Below, in pieces: positions 1 through 5,396 of a stretch of 10,000 nucleotides of DNA (position 1 is its first letter; every line of letters starts with the position of its first letter). The DNA is from Kiritimatiellota bacterium (GTDB lineage: Bacteria > Verrucomicrobiota > Kiritimatiellia > JAAZAB01). The notes below the pieces were generated by a model. That model was given only the letters and a program-made list of their open reading frames with translations, was not told the DNA's origin and did no database searches. The DNA is taken from assembly GCA_008636095.1 (NCBI GenBank), contig VSJD01000225.1:1-10000 (forward strand), read 5' to 3'. The translations under genes and the position numbers were made by a program.

Positions 1-371
1 GAGGAGATTTCATTCATGTTGAGCATCAGGCCCATCGCATTCAGCCGCTTGAGGATTTCCTCGTTGCGATGCTGGCGGCCATCACGGAGCCGGTTGACAT
101 GCTCATTGAGTTCCGCATTGGCCGGGTCAATGAAATAACCCAGGATATGCATGGTAGCATCGCTGGGATTACAATCAACGCTGATTTCCACGCCGGGCAC
201 ACCGCGCACTATGCTTTTGGAGCAGGCGGCCATAAACTGCTCCAGACCACTGATACTGTCGTGGTCCGTGAGCGCCAGGGCCGAAAGCCGGGCGCGCTCC
301 GCTTCACGCACGAGCTGTTCAGGCGTGAGACTGCCGTCGGAAAACGTCGAATGCGTATGCAAGTCTATCAT
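1..371 (-). CDS. PHP-domain metal-dependent phosphoesterase, C-terminus cut by window edge
   Basis: The minus-strand frame opens with ATG at 371 and stays open to the window start, giving 123 complete codons. The N-terminus carries the first PHP metal-binding motif, DLHTHSTFSDG (residues 3-13), then TDHDS (35-39), PGVEIS (59-64) and HILGYFID (75-82). This order is typical of the TrpH/YciV branch of PHP phosphoesterases. Characterised members hydrolyse 3',5'-bisphosphonucleotides or act as 5'-3' exoribonucleases (RNase AM); which activity applies here cannot be told. The missing part should hold the remaining metal-binding His/Asp residues. A purine-rich AAAGAG stretch precedes the start. The gene is divergent from rnd with 131 bp between them. 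The family call is firm; substrate is unknown. Confidence 0.88.
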   Translation of the reverse strand, partial: MIDLHTHSTFSDGSLTPEQLVREAERARLSALALTDHDSISGLEQFMAACSKSIVRGVPGVEISVDCNPSDATMHILGYFIDPANAELNEHVNRLRDGRQHRNEEILKRLNAMGLMLNMNEIS

Positions 372-388
372 TAAGGCTCTTTCTCTTA

Positions 389-408
389 ATAGGTTGGCAT
401 CAACCTAT
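389..408. repeat. 8-bp inverted repeat between divergent genes, possible operator
   Basis: The arms ATAGGTTG (389-396) and CAACCTAT (401-408) are perfect complements with a 4-nt loop (GCAT). The site lies 18 bp upstream of the PHP gene start in the gap shared with rnd. No T-run follows on either strand, so it is not an intrinsic terminator. It could be a repressor site or a leader hairpin of the PHP gene. The rest of the gap holds only a weak promoter-like pair for rnd (TTGAAT at 465 and TAATGT at 488, 17 nt apart). Confidence 0.4.
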
Positions 409-502
409 CGAACATGGGTCTGCCATGCAATCACTTTCGGACAGCAATTGCTGGAGGAATCGGGTTGAATTGGGCAACACAAGGGCGTAATGTAAAAAAC
501 AA

Positions 503-1636
503 ATGGAATCCATCCGTTATGAAATCATTGATCGGGCCGATGCCCTACGGGCCGCGCTAGCCTGTTTGAAAGGGCGGCGCTGCCTGGCGCTGGACCTGGA
601 GATGGAAAACCAGCGTCATCACTACGGTCTGCACATAGCCCTGATCCAGATATCCACGGCGGAACATCGTAATTTCATCTTCGATCCGTTAGCCGGTCTT
701 GATCTGACACCCCTGAACGCCCTCTTCGGTGACAATCAAGTTGAATTGATCGTGCACGACGCCGATTTTGACCGGCGCGCGTGTCGTCAGGTGTACGGTT
801 TGAACCTTGTCCATGTTTTCGACACAAAAATCGCGGCGCAATTGTGCGGGTTCCGAAAGTTCGGCCTAGCCAGTCTCCTGCAGGATTTGCTGAATATCCA
901 GACCGACAAGAAATTCCAGAAAATCGACTGGCTGAAGCGGCCGCTTCCCAAGGAAGCGCTGGATTATGCCGCCCGCGATACCGCGTCCCTGCATACGCTG
1001 AAGGACATTTTAACCCGCAAGTTGGTGGAACTCGGCCGGCTCGACTGGGCACGGGAGGAGTTCCAGCGCGCCGAACTGATTGACCCCCCCCCCGATCTCA
1101 CGCCGCCCCATCACCGCATCAAGCAAAGCGCCCTGCTGACGCCGCGCCAGCTGGCAATCCTGGGATCACTCACCCGGTTGCGCGATGAAGTGGCCCGCTC
1201 CGTCAATCGGCCGGTGCATTTTATCATTCGCAACGACCTGCTTCTGCGGATGGCGGTCCAACCGCCGGCAACGATCCAAGAACTCCGGCAGATGAAAAGC
1301 CTGCATCCGGCCATATACCGGGACCACCTGGCCCGGCGTTTGCTGGAAGCGGTTCGGCAAGGACAATCGGCACCGGAAGAGGCCCACCCGCACAGCATTA
1401 AGCGGCCCCGTTCAAAACCCGGCTATGAACAGCGCTTGAAAGCCATGCAGGCTTGGCGGGCGCTCACCGCTGCGCCCTACGGGCTGGAACCATACCTGAT
1501 GCTGTCCACCGACGTTCTGCAATGGGCCGCGCGGCATTCGGACCAGCCCATGCCGCCGGATATTGCCGGGCAGATCAGAGTGTGGCAGAAAAAAATCGTG
1601 TGGGAACGGTTTGAACGGCAGTTTTTGGCGCCCTGA
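503..1636 (+). CDS. rnd: Ribonuclease D
   Basis: RNase D is a 3'-5' exoribonuclease of the DEDDy family that trims tRNA precursors and other small RNAs. The 377-residue product has the three exonuclease motifs: LALDLEMEN with D31 and E33 (Exo I), VHDADFDRR with D90 (Exo II), and DYAARDTASL with Y155 and D159 (Exo III, DEDDy type). The block IDWLKRPLP before Exo III is also typical of RNase D. Residues about 213-275 look like an HRDC nucleic-acid-binding domain; no clear second HRDC is visible although 377 residues is a normal length. No Shine-Dalgarno motif precedes ATG 503, and a weak promoter would start RNA almost at the codon, so translation may be nearly leaderless. The stop codon lies inside the left arm of an inverted repeat. 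Confidence 0.93.
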   Translation: MESIRYEIIDRADALRAALACLKGRRCLALDLEMENQRHHYGLHIALIQISTAEHRNFIFDPLAGLDLTPLNALFGDNQVELIVHDADFDRRACRQVYGLNLVHVFDTKIAAQLCGFRKFGLASLLQDLLNIQTDKKFQKIDWLKRPLPKEALDYAARDTASLHTLKDILTRKLVELGRLDWAREEFQRAELIDPPPDLTPPHHRIKQSALLTPRQLAILGSLTRLRDEVARSVNRPVHFIIRNDLLLRMAVQPPATIQELRQMKSLHPAIYRDHLARRLLEAVRQGQSAPEEAHPHSIKRPRSKPGYEQRLKAMQAWRALTAAPYGLEPYLMLSTDVLQWAARHSDQPMPPDIAGQIRVWQKKIVWERFERQFLAP

Positions 1637-1751
1637 AGTAGAGCTTCGCCGACTCGGCACACCCTGTATCAGAGCCTCCTTTTAGTCGGCACGCTACAGG
1701 GTAACACTTCAGGGCAGCCACGCAGTGTGTTTTGCCTTGCGAAACTCTACT
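1630..1751. repeat. Cluster of four interlocking inverted repeats at the 3' end of rnd
   Basis: Four pairs of complementary arms lie in 122 bp. GCCCTGAAGT (1630-1639) pairs with 1706-1715 (10 of 10). GCCGACT (1648-1654) pairs with 1684-1690 (7 of 7). ACCCTGTA (1661-1668) pairs with 1695-1702 (8 of 8). AGTAGAGCTTCGC (1637-1649) pairs with 1739-1751 (12 of 13). The pairs cross each other and cannot all form one nested hairpin. No T-run follows. The density of arms suggests a non-coding mobile repeat rather than a simple terminator. The rnd stop codon (1634-1636) sits inside the first arm. Confidence 0.6.
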
Positions 1752-1792
1752 GCGGCAAATCCATATTGGCGCCGGTTCGCCCCGGGTAATGA

Positions 1793-1826
1793 CAATGGTC
1801 GATGGTTCATGGTTAATGGGCAATGA
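1793..1826. repeat. Degenerate 7-8-nt repeat tract, ATGG-rich
   Basis: Five successive near-copies of a 7-8-nt unit can be read: AATGGTC, GATGGTTC, ATGGTTA, ATGGGCA, ATGAAG. The copies are inexact and the period slips by one base. This is one of four tracts of the same general build, but with different unit sequences, in this window. Confidence 0.5.
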
Positions 1827-1966
1827 AGCTGGAAGCATACGATCCTGATGCCTTTTTACCGATGACCAGCGGGAAACACGTTCCAACAAGAGATCCTTGA
1901 TCAACACCTTCTGCTGTCCGTGGGTTTGTCCTGGGCCACGCTATCCGCATCAACCATTACCCATTT

Positions 1967-1994
1967 CCGATCTGCGCGTAAGCGCGCAGATCGG
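1967..1994. repeat. Perfect 12-bp hairpin with TAAG loop
   Basis: CCGATCTGCGCG (1967-1978) is the exact complement of 1983-1994 across a 4-nt TAAG loop. No T-run follows on either strand, so it does not look like an intrinsic terminator. It lies 105 bp upstream of the small gene at 2100. It may be a REP-like extragenic palindrome or a leader structure. Confidence 0.5.
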
Positions 1995-2048
1995 GGTTGC
2001 TTTCCCGTTCTTGATCTAATAGTATGCCGAGCGTCATGTCCGTTGAGT

Positions 2049-2068
2049 ACCCTGATCCGGATCGGGGT
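2049..2068. repeat. 20-bp near-perfect palindrome upstream of small gene
   Basis: The sequence ACCCTGATCCGGATCGGGGT reads as its own reverse complement except for one symmetric position pair (T2053 against G2064, a wobble). The core GATCCGGATC is perfect. With no loop it suits a dimeric DNA-binding protein better than an RNA hairpin. It ends 31 bp before the start codon at 2100, where an operator could be expected. Confidence 0.4.
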
Positions 2069-2099
2069 CCAAACGATTGGATTGAAAGGAACCAGAACC

Positions 2100-2303
2100 A
2101 TGGGATCAGGGCGAGCGAACGATGAATTAACCTATTCCGCCAAAAAGCCGCGCGAACGCCGGCGGCGTGAAGCCATCCAGAAAAAACGCCTGTTGGCGCT
2201 CGGTGTGCCGGACGCAAAAGTGCGCAAGATGACGACCAAAGCCATTCGGCAGATGCTGGTGCGTCCGGAAAAAGTGCGCAAGCAATGGGCGGGGAAGAAA
2301 TGA
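2100..2303 (+). CDS. Small highly basic protein of unknown function, 67 residues
   Basis: I choose ATG 2100 because AAAGGA stands 10 nt upstream; an in-frame upstream ATG at 1920 would only add unconvincing residues that run through the hairpin at 1967-1994. The product is extremely rich in Lys and Arg, with a KKPRERRRRE stretch near residues 15-24. The rest, about residues 25-63, looks alpha-helical and contains ALGVPDAKVRKM and RPEKVRK. The alternation of charged and Leu/Val/Met residues suggests one or two amphipathic helices that could bind nucleic acid or ribosomes. No Cys or His metal site and no signal peptide are present. I do not recognise the family. It precedes tatC by 144 bp and need not share its function. 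Confidence 0.6.
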   Translation: MGSGRANDELTYSAKKPRERRRREAIQKKRLLALGVPDAKVRKMTTKAIRQMLVRPEKVRKQWAGKK

Positions 2304-2307
2304 ACAT

Positions 2308-2338
2308 TTCCGCCAAGGCGGATCCGCCGCAGGCGGAA
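2308..2338. repeat. GGCGG/CCGCC palindrome nest (extragenic repeat)
   Basis: TTCCGCC (2308-2314) pairs with GGCGGAA (2332-2338), and between them lies the perfect 12-bp palindrome GGCGGATCCGCC (2317-2328). Alternative hairpins CCGCC-AA-GGCGG and TCCGCC-GCA-GGCGGA are possible. On the plus strand the structure is followed by A residues, not T, so it is not an intrinsic terminator for the gene ending at 2303. Palindromes of this GGCGGATCCGCC type are, from memory, common extragenic repeats in environmental genomes. Confidence 0.55.
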
Positions 2339-2388
2339 AAAATGCAGAATTAAAAATGACTGAACCCCTTTTGCATTTTTCATTTTGC
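2339..2388. repeat. Degenerate AT-rich repeat tract (AAAAATG units, inverted halves)
   Basis: The left half has AAAAATGCAGAAT then TAAAAATGAC; the right half has TTTTGCATTTTTCATTTTGC, close to the reverse complement of the same unit. The tract is far more AT-rich than its surroundings. It lies between the small gene and tatC, where it may also supply promoter-like sequence for tatC, though no clear -35/-10 pair stands out. Confidence 0.45.
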
Positions 2389-2447
2389 TCGCCTAGGCAT
2401 AGCGCTTCGGCGGAGCCTGGCGTTCTTCATTTCCAAGGTCACCCACC

Positions 2448-3236
2448 ATGACCGCCAAGGATCCCGGGGACCAGCCCAAGCCGTTTCTGGAGCACCTGGC
2501 TGATTTGCGAACGACCTTGTTGGGGTGCCTGGCGGCATGGGGGATTGGCATGGCGGTTGTCGTGCCGTTTGCGCCCCGCTTGTTCACCCTTTTGCGAGCG
2601 CCGTTGGCCAAGATCACGGAGCATCCGGAGCAATTCCTGCGCTCCCTTGAAATCACGGGCGGTTTTTCCATTGCCCTGCAGATCGTGCTATGGGGCGGTC
2701 TGCTGGTTAGCGTCCCGTTCATTACATTCCTTCTTGCCCGGTTCGTCCTGCCCGGTCTGACCCGTTTGGAGCGGAAGGTGATTGTAGGGTCGCTGGGTTT
2801 TGTAGTTGCACTGTTTATCATGGGCGTGGGGATCGCTTATTTCATTACCCTGCCCGTGGCGCTCAAAATCATGTTTGGTCTGCACGCCTGGATTGGTATT
2901 CGCGCGGAATGGACTGCCGTCAGCTATGTCTCGTTTGCGGTGAAATTATTGCTGGCGTTCGGGCTGGCGTTTGAATTGCCGGTAGTCGTGGTGGTATTGG
3001 GGTACCTGGGCATCGTGTCCTCGGCATTCCTGCGATCCAAACGACGGCATGCCGTTGTAATCATTCTGATCCTGGCGATGGTGTTAACGCCGGGGCCGGA
3101 CGTGTTTTCCCAAATCATCATGGCCGTTCCAATGATTCTGTTGTATGAAGCCTGTATCTGGATCATATGGCTGGCGGAGCGGAAGAAGAGGGACGCCAGA
3201 CGCCAGACGACGGACGACGGACCGGAGAAGAGGTGA
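2448..3236 (+). CDS. tatC: Sec-independent (twin-arginine) protein translocase subunit TatC
   Basis: TatC is the inner-membrane receptor that binds twin-arginine signal peptides and builds the Tat translocase with TatA/TatB. The 262-residue product has the family marks in order: FLEHLADLR at the cytoplasmic N-terminus (13-21), a conserved Glu in LTRLERK (E108), FELP (175-178, with E176 where Escherichia coli has a functional Glu), and LTPGPDVFSQ (213-222). Six hydrophobic segments alternate with short loops, as in the family. AAGG about 10-14 nt upstream supports ATG 2448. No tatA or tatB is next to it. The last residues, after WLAERKK, are hydrophilic and encoded by a degenerate repeat, so the tail is probably not conserved. 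Transcription should end at the terminator at 3266. Confidence 0.95.
   Translation: MTAKDPGDQPKPFLEHLADLRTTLLGCLAAWGIGMAVVVPFAPRLFTLLRAPLAKITEHPEQFLRSLEITGGFSIALQIVLWGGLLVSVPFITFLLARFVLPGLTRLERKVIVGSLGFVVALFIMGVGIAYFITLPVALKIMFGLHAWIGIRAEWTAVSYVSFAVKLLLAFGLAFELPVVVVVLGYLGIVSSAFLRSKRRHAVVIILILAMVLTPGPDVFSQIIMAVPMILLYEACIWIIWLAERKKRDARRQTTDDGPEKR
3191..3222. repeat. tatC: Degenerate GACGCCA/GACGACG repeat forming the tatC 3' tail
   Basis: The units GACGCCA, GACGCCA, GACGACG, GACGACG, GACC follow one another inside the last codons of tatC. They encode the hydrophilic tail after the last membrane segment. Same class of short-period tract as at 1793 and 2339, but here inside a reading frame. Confidence 0.5.
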
Positions 3237-3265
3237 AGGGCAGGCAGGCGCAGAGGTTGGAATAA

Positions 3266-3303
3266 AAAAATGGCCGCGGGGCACTGCCGCCGCGGCCATT
3301 TTT
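3266..3303. terminator. Bidirectional intrinsic terminator between tatC and the convergent gene
   Basis: AAAAATGGCCGCGG (3266-3279) pairs perfectly with 3290-3303. The 10-nt loop can form three more pairs. The stem starts with an A-run and ends with a T-run, so it gives a GC hairpin plus U-tract on both strands. It lies 30 bp after tatC and 19 bp after the stop of the minus-strand gene at 3322, serving both. Confidence 0.9.
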
Positions 3304-3321
3304 ACGTCTACTGAAGTGTAC

Positions 3322-3795
3322 TTATTTCGCCGGGGCCGCTTGCGCGGGCGAGGCGGCTGTGCCTTCGGTGGTAACCGGTTCCACGCTCTTCACATAGAAC
3401 ATCCGCTTGCCACCCTCGTTGCTGAACGTGCCGGTCACGCGGACCTTTTGCCCATCCATGTTCTCGAGCGGCTTACTGCCTTCATCGAGTGGAATTTCAT
3501 AGCTATTGACGATCAATTTTAATCCCGTCACCGTACCACTGGCATCCTTGACCACGCTGACAATACCGGTTTTACGAAGTTCCAGTGCGCTGGTGACCGC
3601 CGGTTTGACGTCCGGAGCCACCGCAACAGGCGCTGTGGCTGCAGGGGCTTCCGCAGGGGCCGCCGCGGCCGGGGCTGCTACAGCCGGAACCGCTGCTGGC
3701 GCCGCAGCTTCCTGAGCAGAGACCGTATGGAACGCCACGATCATGCCCACGCTAATAATTGCCACACTCAACATTCTCAAAAATTTACTATTCAT
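3322..3795 (-). CDS. Exported Ala/Pro-rich protein with C-terminal OB-like domain
   Basis: I start at ATG 3795, not the in-frame ATG 21 nt upstream, because AGGA lies about 9 nt before it and the N-terminus then reads as a clean signal peptide: MNSKFLR, a hydrophobic stretch, and cleavage after HTVSA near residue 27. The mature protein of about 130 residues begins with a low-complexity Ala/Pro/Val linker (28-72). A compact beta-rich part follows (about 73-143) with TGIVSVVKD, GLKLIVNSYEIPLDE, GQKVRVTGTF and RMFYVKSVEPV, and the end is Ala/Pro again. The pattern of strands around KVRVTGTF resembles small periplasmic OB-fold domains, but I do not recognise a named family. Likely periplasmic; function unknown. 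Confidence 0.75.
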   Translation of the reverse strand: MNSKFLRMLSVAIISVGMIVAFHTVSAQEAAAPAAVPAVAAPAAAAPAEAPAATAPVAVAPDVKPAVTSALELRKTGIVSVVKDASGTVTGLKLIVNSYEIPLDEGSKPLENMDGQKVRVTGTFSNEGGKRMFYVKSVEPVTTEGTAASPAQAAPAK

Positions 3796-4055
3796 GGTGA
3801 TATTCCTAATAATCAACTCGGTTTTTTTAATTTACAAACAGGACCGATCCTGTTGTTGTTAAAGACTTGCTTACACCGTCTTGTTGACATTTGCTGTGTT
3901 ATGGTTCTTTTGGTTTTGACCGGTCAACAGACGCCCCCGCCAAAACAGATGGAACAGCGCTTTCCGGTTCACTAAACCTTGCTTTCATCACCTCCTGTTC
4001 TTTTCTATAAGAAATTGGTTTTATTCTGACATAAGCCCGGCTTAAGTCAAGCTAT
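3796..4055 (-). other. 260-bp upstream region and probable long leader of the exported-protein gene
   Basis: No convincing gene is seen. On the minus strand it holds a possible promoter near 4050, a full AGGAGGTGAT anti-rRNA match (3987-3996), a 12-bp perfect palindrome TTGACCGGTCAA (3916-3927), and a 7-bp hairpin AACAGGA-CCGA-TCCTGTT (3837-3854). If the promoter at 4050 is real, the mRNA leader is about 220 nt, long enough for post-transcriptional control. Confidence 0.45.
4023..4050 (-). promoter_or_regulatory. Candidate promoter overlapped by a 23-bp inverted repeat
   Basis: On the minus strand TTGACT (4050-4045) and CAGAAT (4028-4023) are 16 nt apart, a modest sigma-70-type pair. The same stretch is an inverted repeat: TGAC, T, TAAGCC, G, GGCTTA, T, GTCA (4027-4049), with 10 of 11 positions paired. 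An operator filling the spacer of a promoter is a common repressor arrangement. The -10 match is weak, so the symmetry is the firmer part. Confidence 0.4.
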
Positions 4056-4082
4056 TTGCGTAACTATCAGGTGTTCCGTTGT

Positions 4083-4269
4083 TCAGTGTTCGGGAACCAG
4101 GAGGCAACAGCTATGACTTATTTGGATAGCTTTTGCCCGCCGACTTGTCCCGCCATAACCTCTTGGCAAATGGGTAAGCCTTGCGCAAAGGCCTATCAGA
4201 AGCTCTGCCATCTTCACCTGGAGATTTATGATCTCAGCCATGCATAGCGGCCTGAACACCGAACACTGA
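4083..4269. repeat. 11-bp inverted repeats flanking a small ORF
   Basis: TCAGTGTTCGG (4083-4093) and CCGAACACTGA (4259-4269) are perfect inverted copies. Each lies in a wider degenerate tract of GTGTTC/GAACAC units (left from about 4065, right from about 4252). They bracket the candidate ORF at 4113-4247. The arrangement is either a small MITE-like unit or two copies of a spacer repeat in opposite orientation. Confidence 0.45.
4113..4247 (+). CDS. Candidate 44-residue Cys-rich small protein
   Basis: AGGAGG at 4099-4104 lies 8 nt before ATG 4113, one of the best ribosome sites in the window. The product has four Cys (residues 8, 12, 23 and 32) and two His next to the last Cys (CHLH, 32-35). 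The spacing C-x3-C-x10-C-x8-C-H-x-H could bind a metal, but matches no zinc-finger family I know. No signal peptide or membrane segment is present. The frame is open upstream to 4056 without other good start. Its position inside inverted repeats, in a palindrome-rich tract, argues for caution: it may be a chance ORF. Confidence 0.35.
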   Translation: MTYLDSFCPPTCPAITSWQMGKPCAKAYQKLCHLHLEIYDLSHA

Positions 4270-4302
4270 CCGCTTCCGATTAGTACCCTGTTTACCCTTC
4301 TT

Positions 4303-4342
4303 CGCCAGAAATCACTGTGGCTTGCCACAGAAATGAATGGCG
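4303..4342. repeat. Two-level hairpin in palindrome tract
   Basis: CTGTGGC-TT-GCCACAG (4315-4330) is a perfect 7-bp stem. Seven nucleotides outside it on each side are CGCCA (4303-4307) and TGGCG (4338-4342), which pair again. It is the first of three hairpins in the 220 bp between the candidate small ORF and the membrane-protein gene that ends at 4468. Confidence 0.45.
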
Positions 4343-4375
4343 TTCTTGGCTTCGCAGGGTTCCGCAAAAGACGCG

Positions 4376-4409
4376 ACCTGCGTAGTCCCAGCCGATGGAC
4401 GTAGCAGGT
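4376..4409. repeat. Imperfect palindrome ending in ACCTGC/GCAGGT
   Basis: ACCTGC (4376-4381), GTCC (4385-4388), GGAC (4397-4400) and GCAGGT (4404-4409) form a stem broken by a symmetric GTA/GTA internal loop. Its CCTGC/GCAGG ends recur in the next palindrome and in the one inside the CobD coding region. Confidence 0.45.
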
Positions 4410-4411
4410 TG

Positions 4412-4463
4412 CCCCGCGGCCCCGCCTGCAACGCTGTAGCACTGCGGGCAGGTTGCCGCGGGG
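4412..4463. repeat. Palindromic element, intergenic copy
   Basis: Outer arms CCCCGCGGC (4412-4420) and GCCGCGGGG (4455-4463) pair perfectly. Inside them CCCGCCTGCA (4421-4430) pairs 8 of 10 with TGCGGGCAGG (4443-4452). Read on the minus strand, the inner part (ACCTGCC, GCAGT, GCTAC, AGCGTTGCAGGC, in that order) matches a stretch inside the CobD coding region at 6578-6618 with few differences. The hairpin ends 5 bp after the stop codon of the minus-strand gene and may help end its transcript, but has no T-run. Confidence 0.6.
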
Positions 4464-4467
4464 TACT

Positions 4468-4665
4468 TTACTTAATAAACAGGCCGATCAGTACGCCGAT
4501 AACGGTAAAGGCCAGGAATACAATAGAGGTATATACACCCTTAATCGAGGTGAAGACCAAGTCCACGTCAATCCGGGGAGGCGTGAAGATACCTTTCATA
4601 TTGTAAAGCAGAACGACGGCTGTGGCAATAATCAGTACGAAAGCGAATATAAACTTCTTACCCAT
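4468..4665 (-). CDS. Small two-helix membrane protein, possibly LapA-like
   Basis: GGAGGGGG lies just upstream of ATG 4665, a strong ribosome site. The 65-residue product has a first membrane helix (about 5-21, after MGKK), a short polar beta-like stretch with TPPRIDVDLVFTSI (28-41), and a second helix at 46-64 that ends in GVLIGLFIK. This order of helix, short strand and Gly-rich helix is that of the LapA/DUF1049 small membrane proteins, which act in envelope or lipopolysaccharide assembly in Escherichia coli. The match is by architecture only. It lies 58 bp after the macro-domain gene on the same strand and is probably co-transcribed with it. Confidence 0.7.
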   Translation of the reverse strand: MGKKFIFAFVLIIATAVVLLYNMKGIFTPPRIDVDLVFTSIKGVYTSIVFLAFTVIGVLIGLFIK

Positions 4666-4723
4666 AAATCCCCCTCCGTTTTTTAGGCCTGATGATCTTT
4701 TTTATTTTTCCCGTTCGCCGAAT

Positions 4724-5254
4724 TCATGATGCCTTTCCTTGAGGCCGGCCAGCCAGAATTTTGCAGTAGCAATTGAACGTCGCCCCATTGAAACAGACGA
4801 AAACCACTTTCCGTAAGGCCGGCTGACTTTCCAAAAAACGCCTTGTTTCCGTAACCGCGATTTGCACGGCCCGTTCCATGGGAAAGTGATAAGCCCCCGT
4901 ACTGATGGCTGGAAAGGCTATTGTGGTGATTCCATGCCGGACCGCAAGCAAAAAACAGTTCTGGTAGCACCTGGCCAGCAGGGCGTCTTCATCATGGCCG
5001 CCCCCATACCATATAGGGCCAACGGTATGGATCACCCGCGGAGCGTTAAGCCGGTAGCCGCGCGTGATTTTGGCCTCGCCTGTGGCACAGCCGTTGAGCA
5101 CGCGGCATTCCGCCAGCAATTCTGGGCCTGCGGCGGCATGGATAGCGCCATCCACGCCGCCGCCCCCGAGGAGCGAAGGATTGGCCGCGTTTACAATCGC
5201 ATCCACGGCCTGCCGGGTAATATCGCCTTGAATAACCTTGATGCGTTCGGTCAT
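4724..5254 (-). CDS. ymdB: Macro-domain protein, O-acetyl-ADP-ribose deacetylase type
   Basis: Macro domains of this group bind ADP-ribose and hydrolyse O-acetyl-ADP-ribose or ADP-ribose ester links on proteins. The 176-residue product is a single domain with GDIT (10-13), [20 protein letters not shown] (20-39, with N22, N25 and D35 at the usual catalytic/binding positions), IHTVGPIW (75-82) and [12 protein letters not shown] (114-125), all hallmarks of the MacroD/YmdB class. Length is that of the family. I start at ATG 5254: a good promoter lies between 5309 and 5337, so the longer in-frame ORF beginning at 5383 would start upstream of the transcript. The stop overlaps an ATG in an ATGA, but that frame codes only 14 residues. 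It is divergent from the cobalamin operon. Confidence 0.93.
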   Translation of the reverse strand: MTERIKVIQGDITRQAVDAIVNAANPSLLGGGGVDGAIHAAAGPELLAECRVLNGCATGEAKITRGYRLNAPRVIHTVGPIWYGGGHDEDALLARCYQNCFLLAVRHGITTIAFPAISTGAYHFPMERAVQIAVTETRRFLESQPALRKVVFVCFNGATFNCYCKILAGRPQGKAS

Positions 5255-5308
5255 GGTGTTTTCCACCCAGCCCACATACCTGACACTGGCATACTGCTTA
5301 TCAAACAC

Positions 5309-5337
5309 ATTGTAAACCCCAACAAAGGCTTTGACAA
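5309..5337 (-). promoter_or_regulatory. Sigma-70-type promoter of the macro-domain gene
   Basis: On the minus strand TTGTCA (5337-5332) and TACAAT (5314-5309) each match consensus at 5 of 6 positions and are 17 nt apart. Transcription would start near 5302, leaving a leader of about 48 nt before ATG 5254. Confidence 0.65.
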
Positions 5338-5363
5338 TGTCCAACAATGTCTGAAAAAACAAG

Positions 5364-5390
5364 TTGACACCGGCGCCGGCCATGTAATAG
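5364..5390 (+). promoter_or_regulatory. Candidate promoter of the cobalamin operon
   Basis: A perfect TTGACA (5364-5369) is followed after only 15 nt by TAATAG (5385-5390). The spacer holds the palindrome CCGGCGCCGG. RNA would begin near 5397, just where the riboswitch begins. The short spacer makes the pairing uncertain. Confidence 0.4.
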
Positions 5391-5396
5391 CATTTT

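Larger units (their letters stand above)
1637..2099. other. 463-bp intergenic region without a convincing gene
   Basis: No frame here shows a recognisable protein, and the short frames on both strands look like chance. The region holds the inverted-repeat cluster after rnd, a degenerate ATGG-rich tract at 1793-1826, a 12-bp hairpin at 1967-1994 and a 20-bp palindrome at 2049-2068. The promoter of the small gene at 2100 should lie in the last part, but I cannot pick it with confidence. Confidence 0.6.

Noticed and set aside
465..560. Short TTG-start frame with GGAGG at 453-457, overlapping the start of rnd
   Set aside because: Only about 31 codons, no conserved features, and it would overlap rnd out of frame; a regulatory upstream ORF cannot be shown.
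2308..2342. GC hairpin plus A-run as terminator of the small gene
   Set aside because: On the plus strand the run after the stem is A, not T; no intrinsic terminator for the gene ending at 2303.
3899..3988. 29-residue minus-strand ORF after a perfect AGGAGGTG
   Set aside because: The motif is only 2 nt from the ATG, too close for normal initiation, and the peptide has no recognisable features.
4105..4123. Resemblance of ACAGCTATGAC to the lacZ start region of cloning vectors
   Set aside because: Only 11 nt match and flanking sequence differs, so vector contamination is not supported.
4683..4727. 14-residue frame overlapping the macro-domain stop (ATGA)
   Set aside because: Too short and Lys/Asn-rich without features; probably an accidental ATG in the spacer before the membrane-protein gene.
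5255..5383. N-terminal extension of the macro-domain protein to 219 residues
   Set aside because: It lies upstream of a good promoter (5309-5337), and the family begins at the [13 protein letters not shown] region, so ATG 5254 is the better start.
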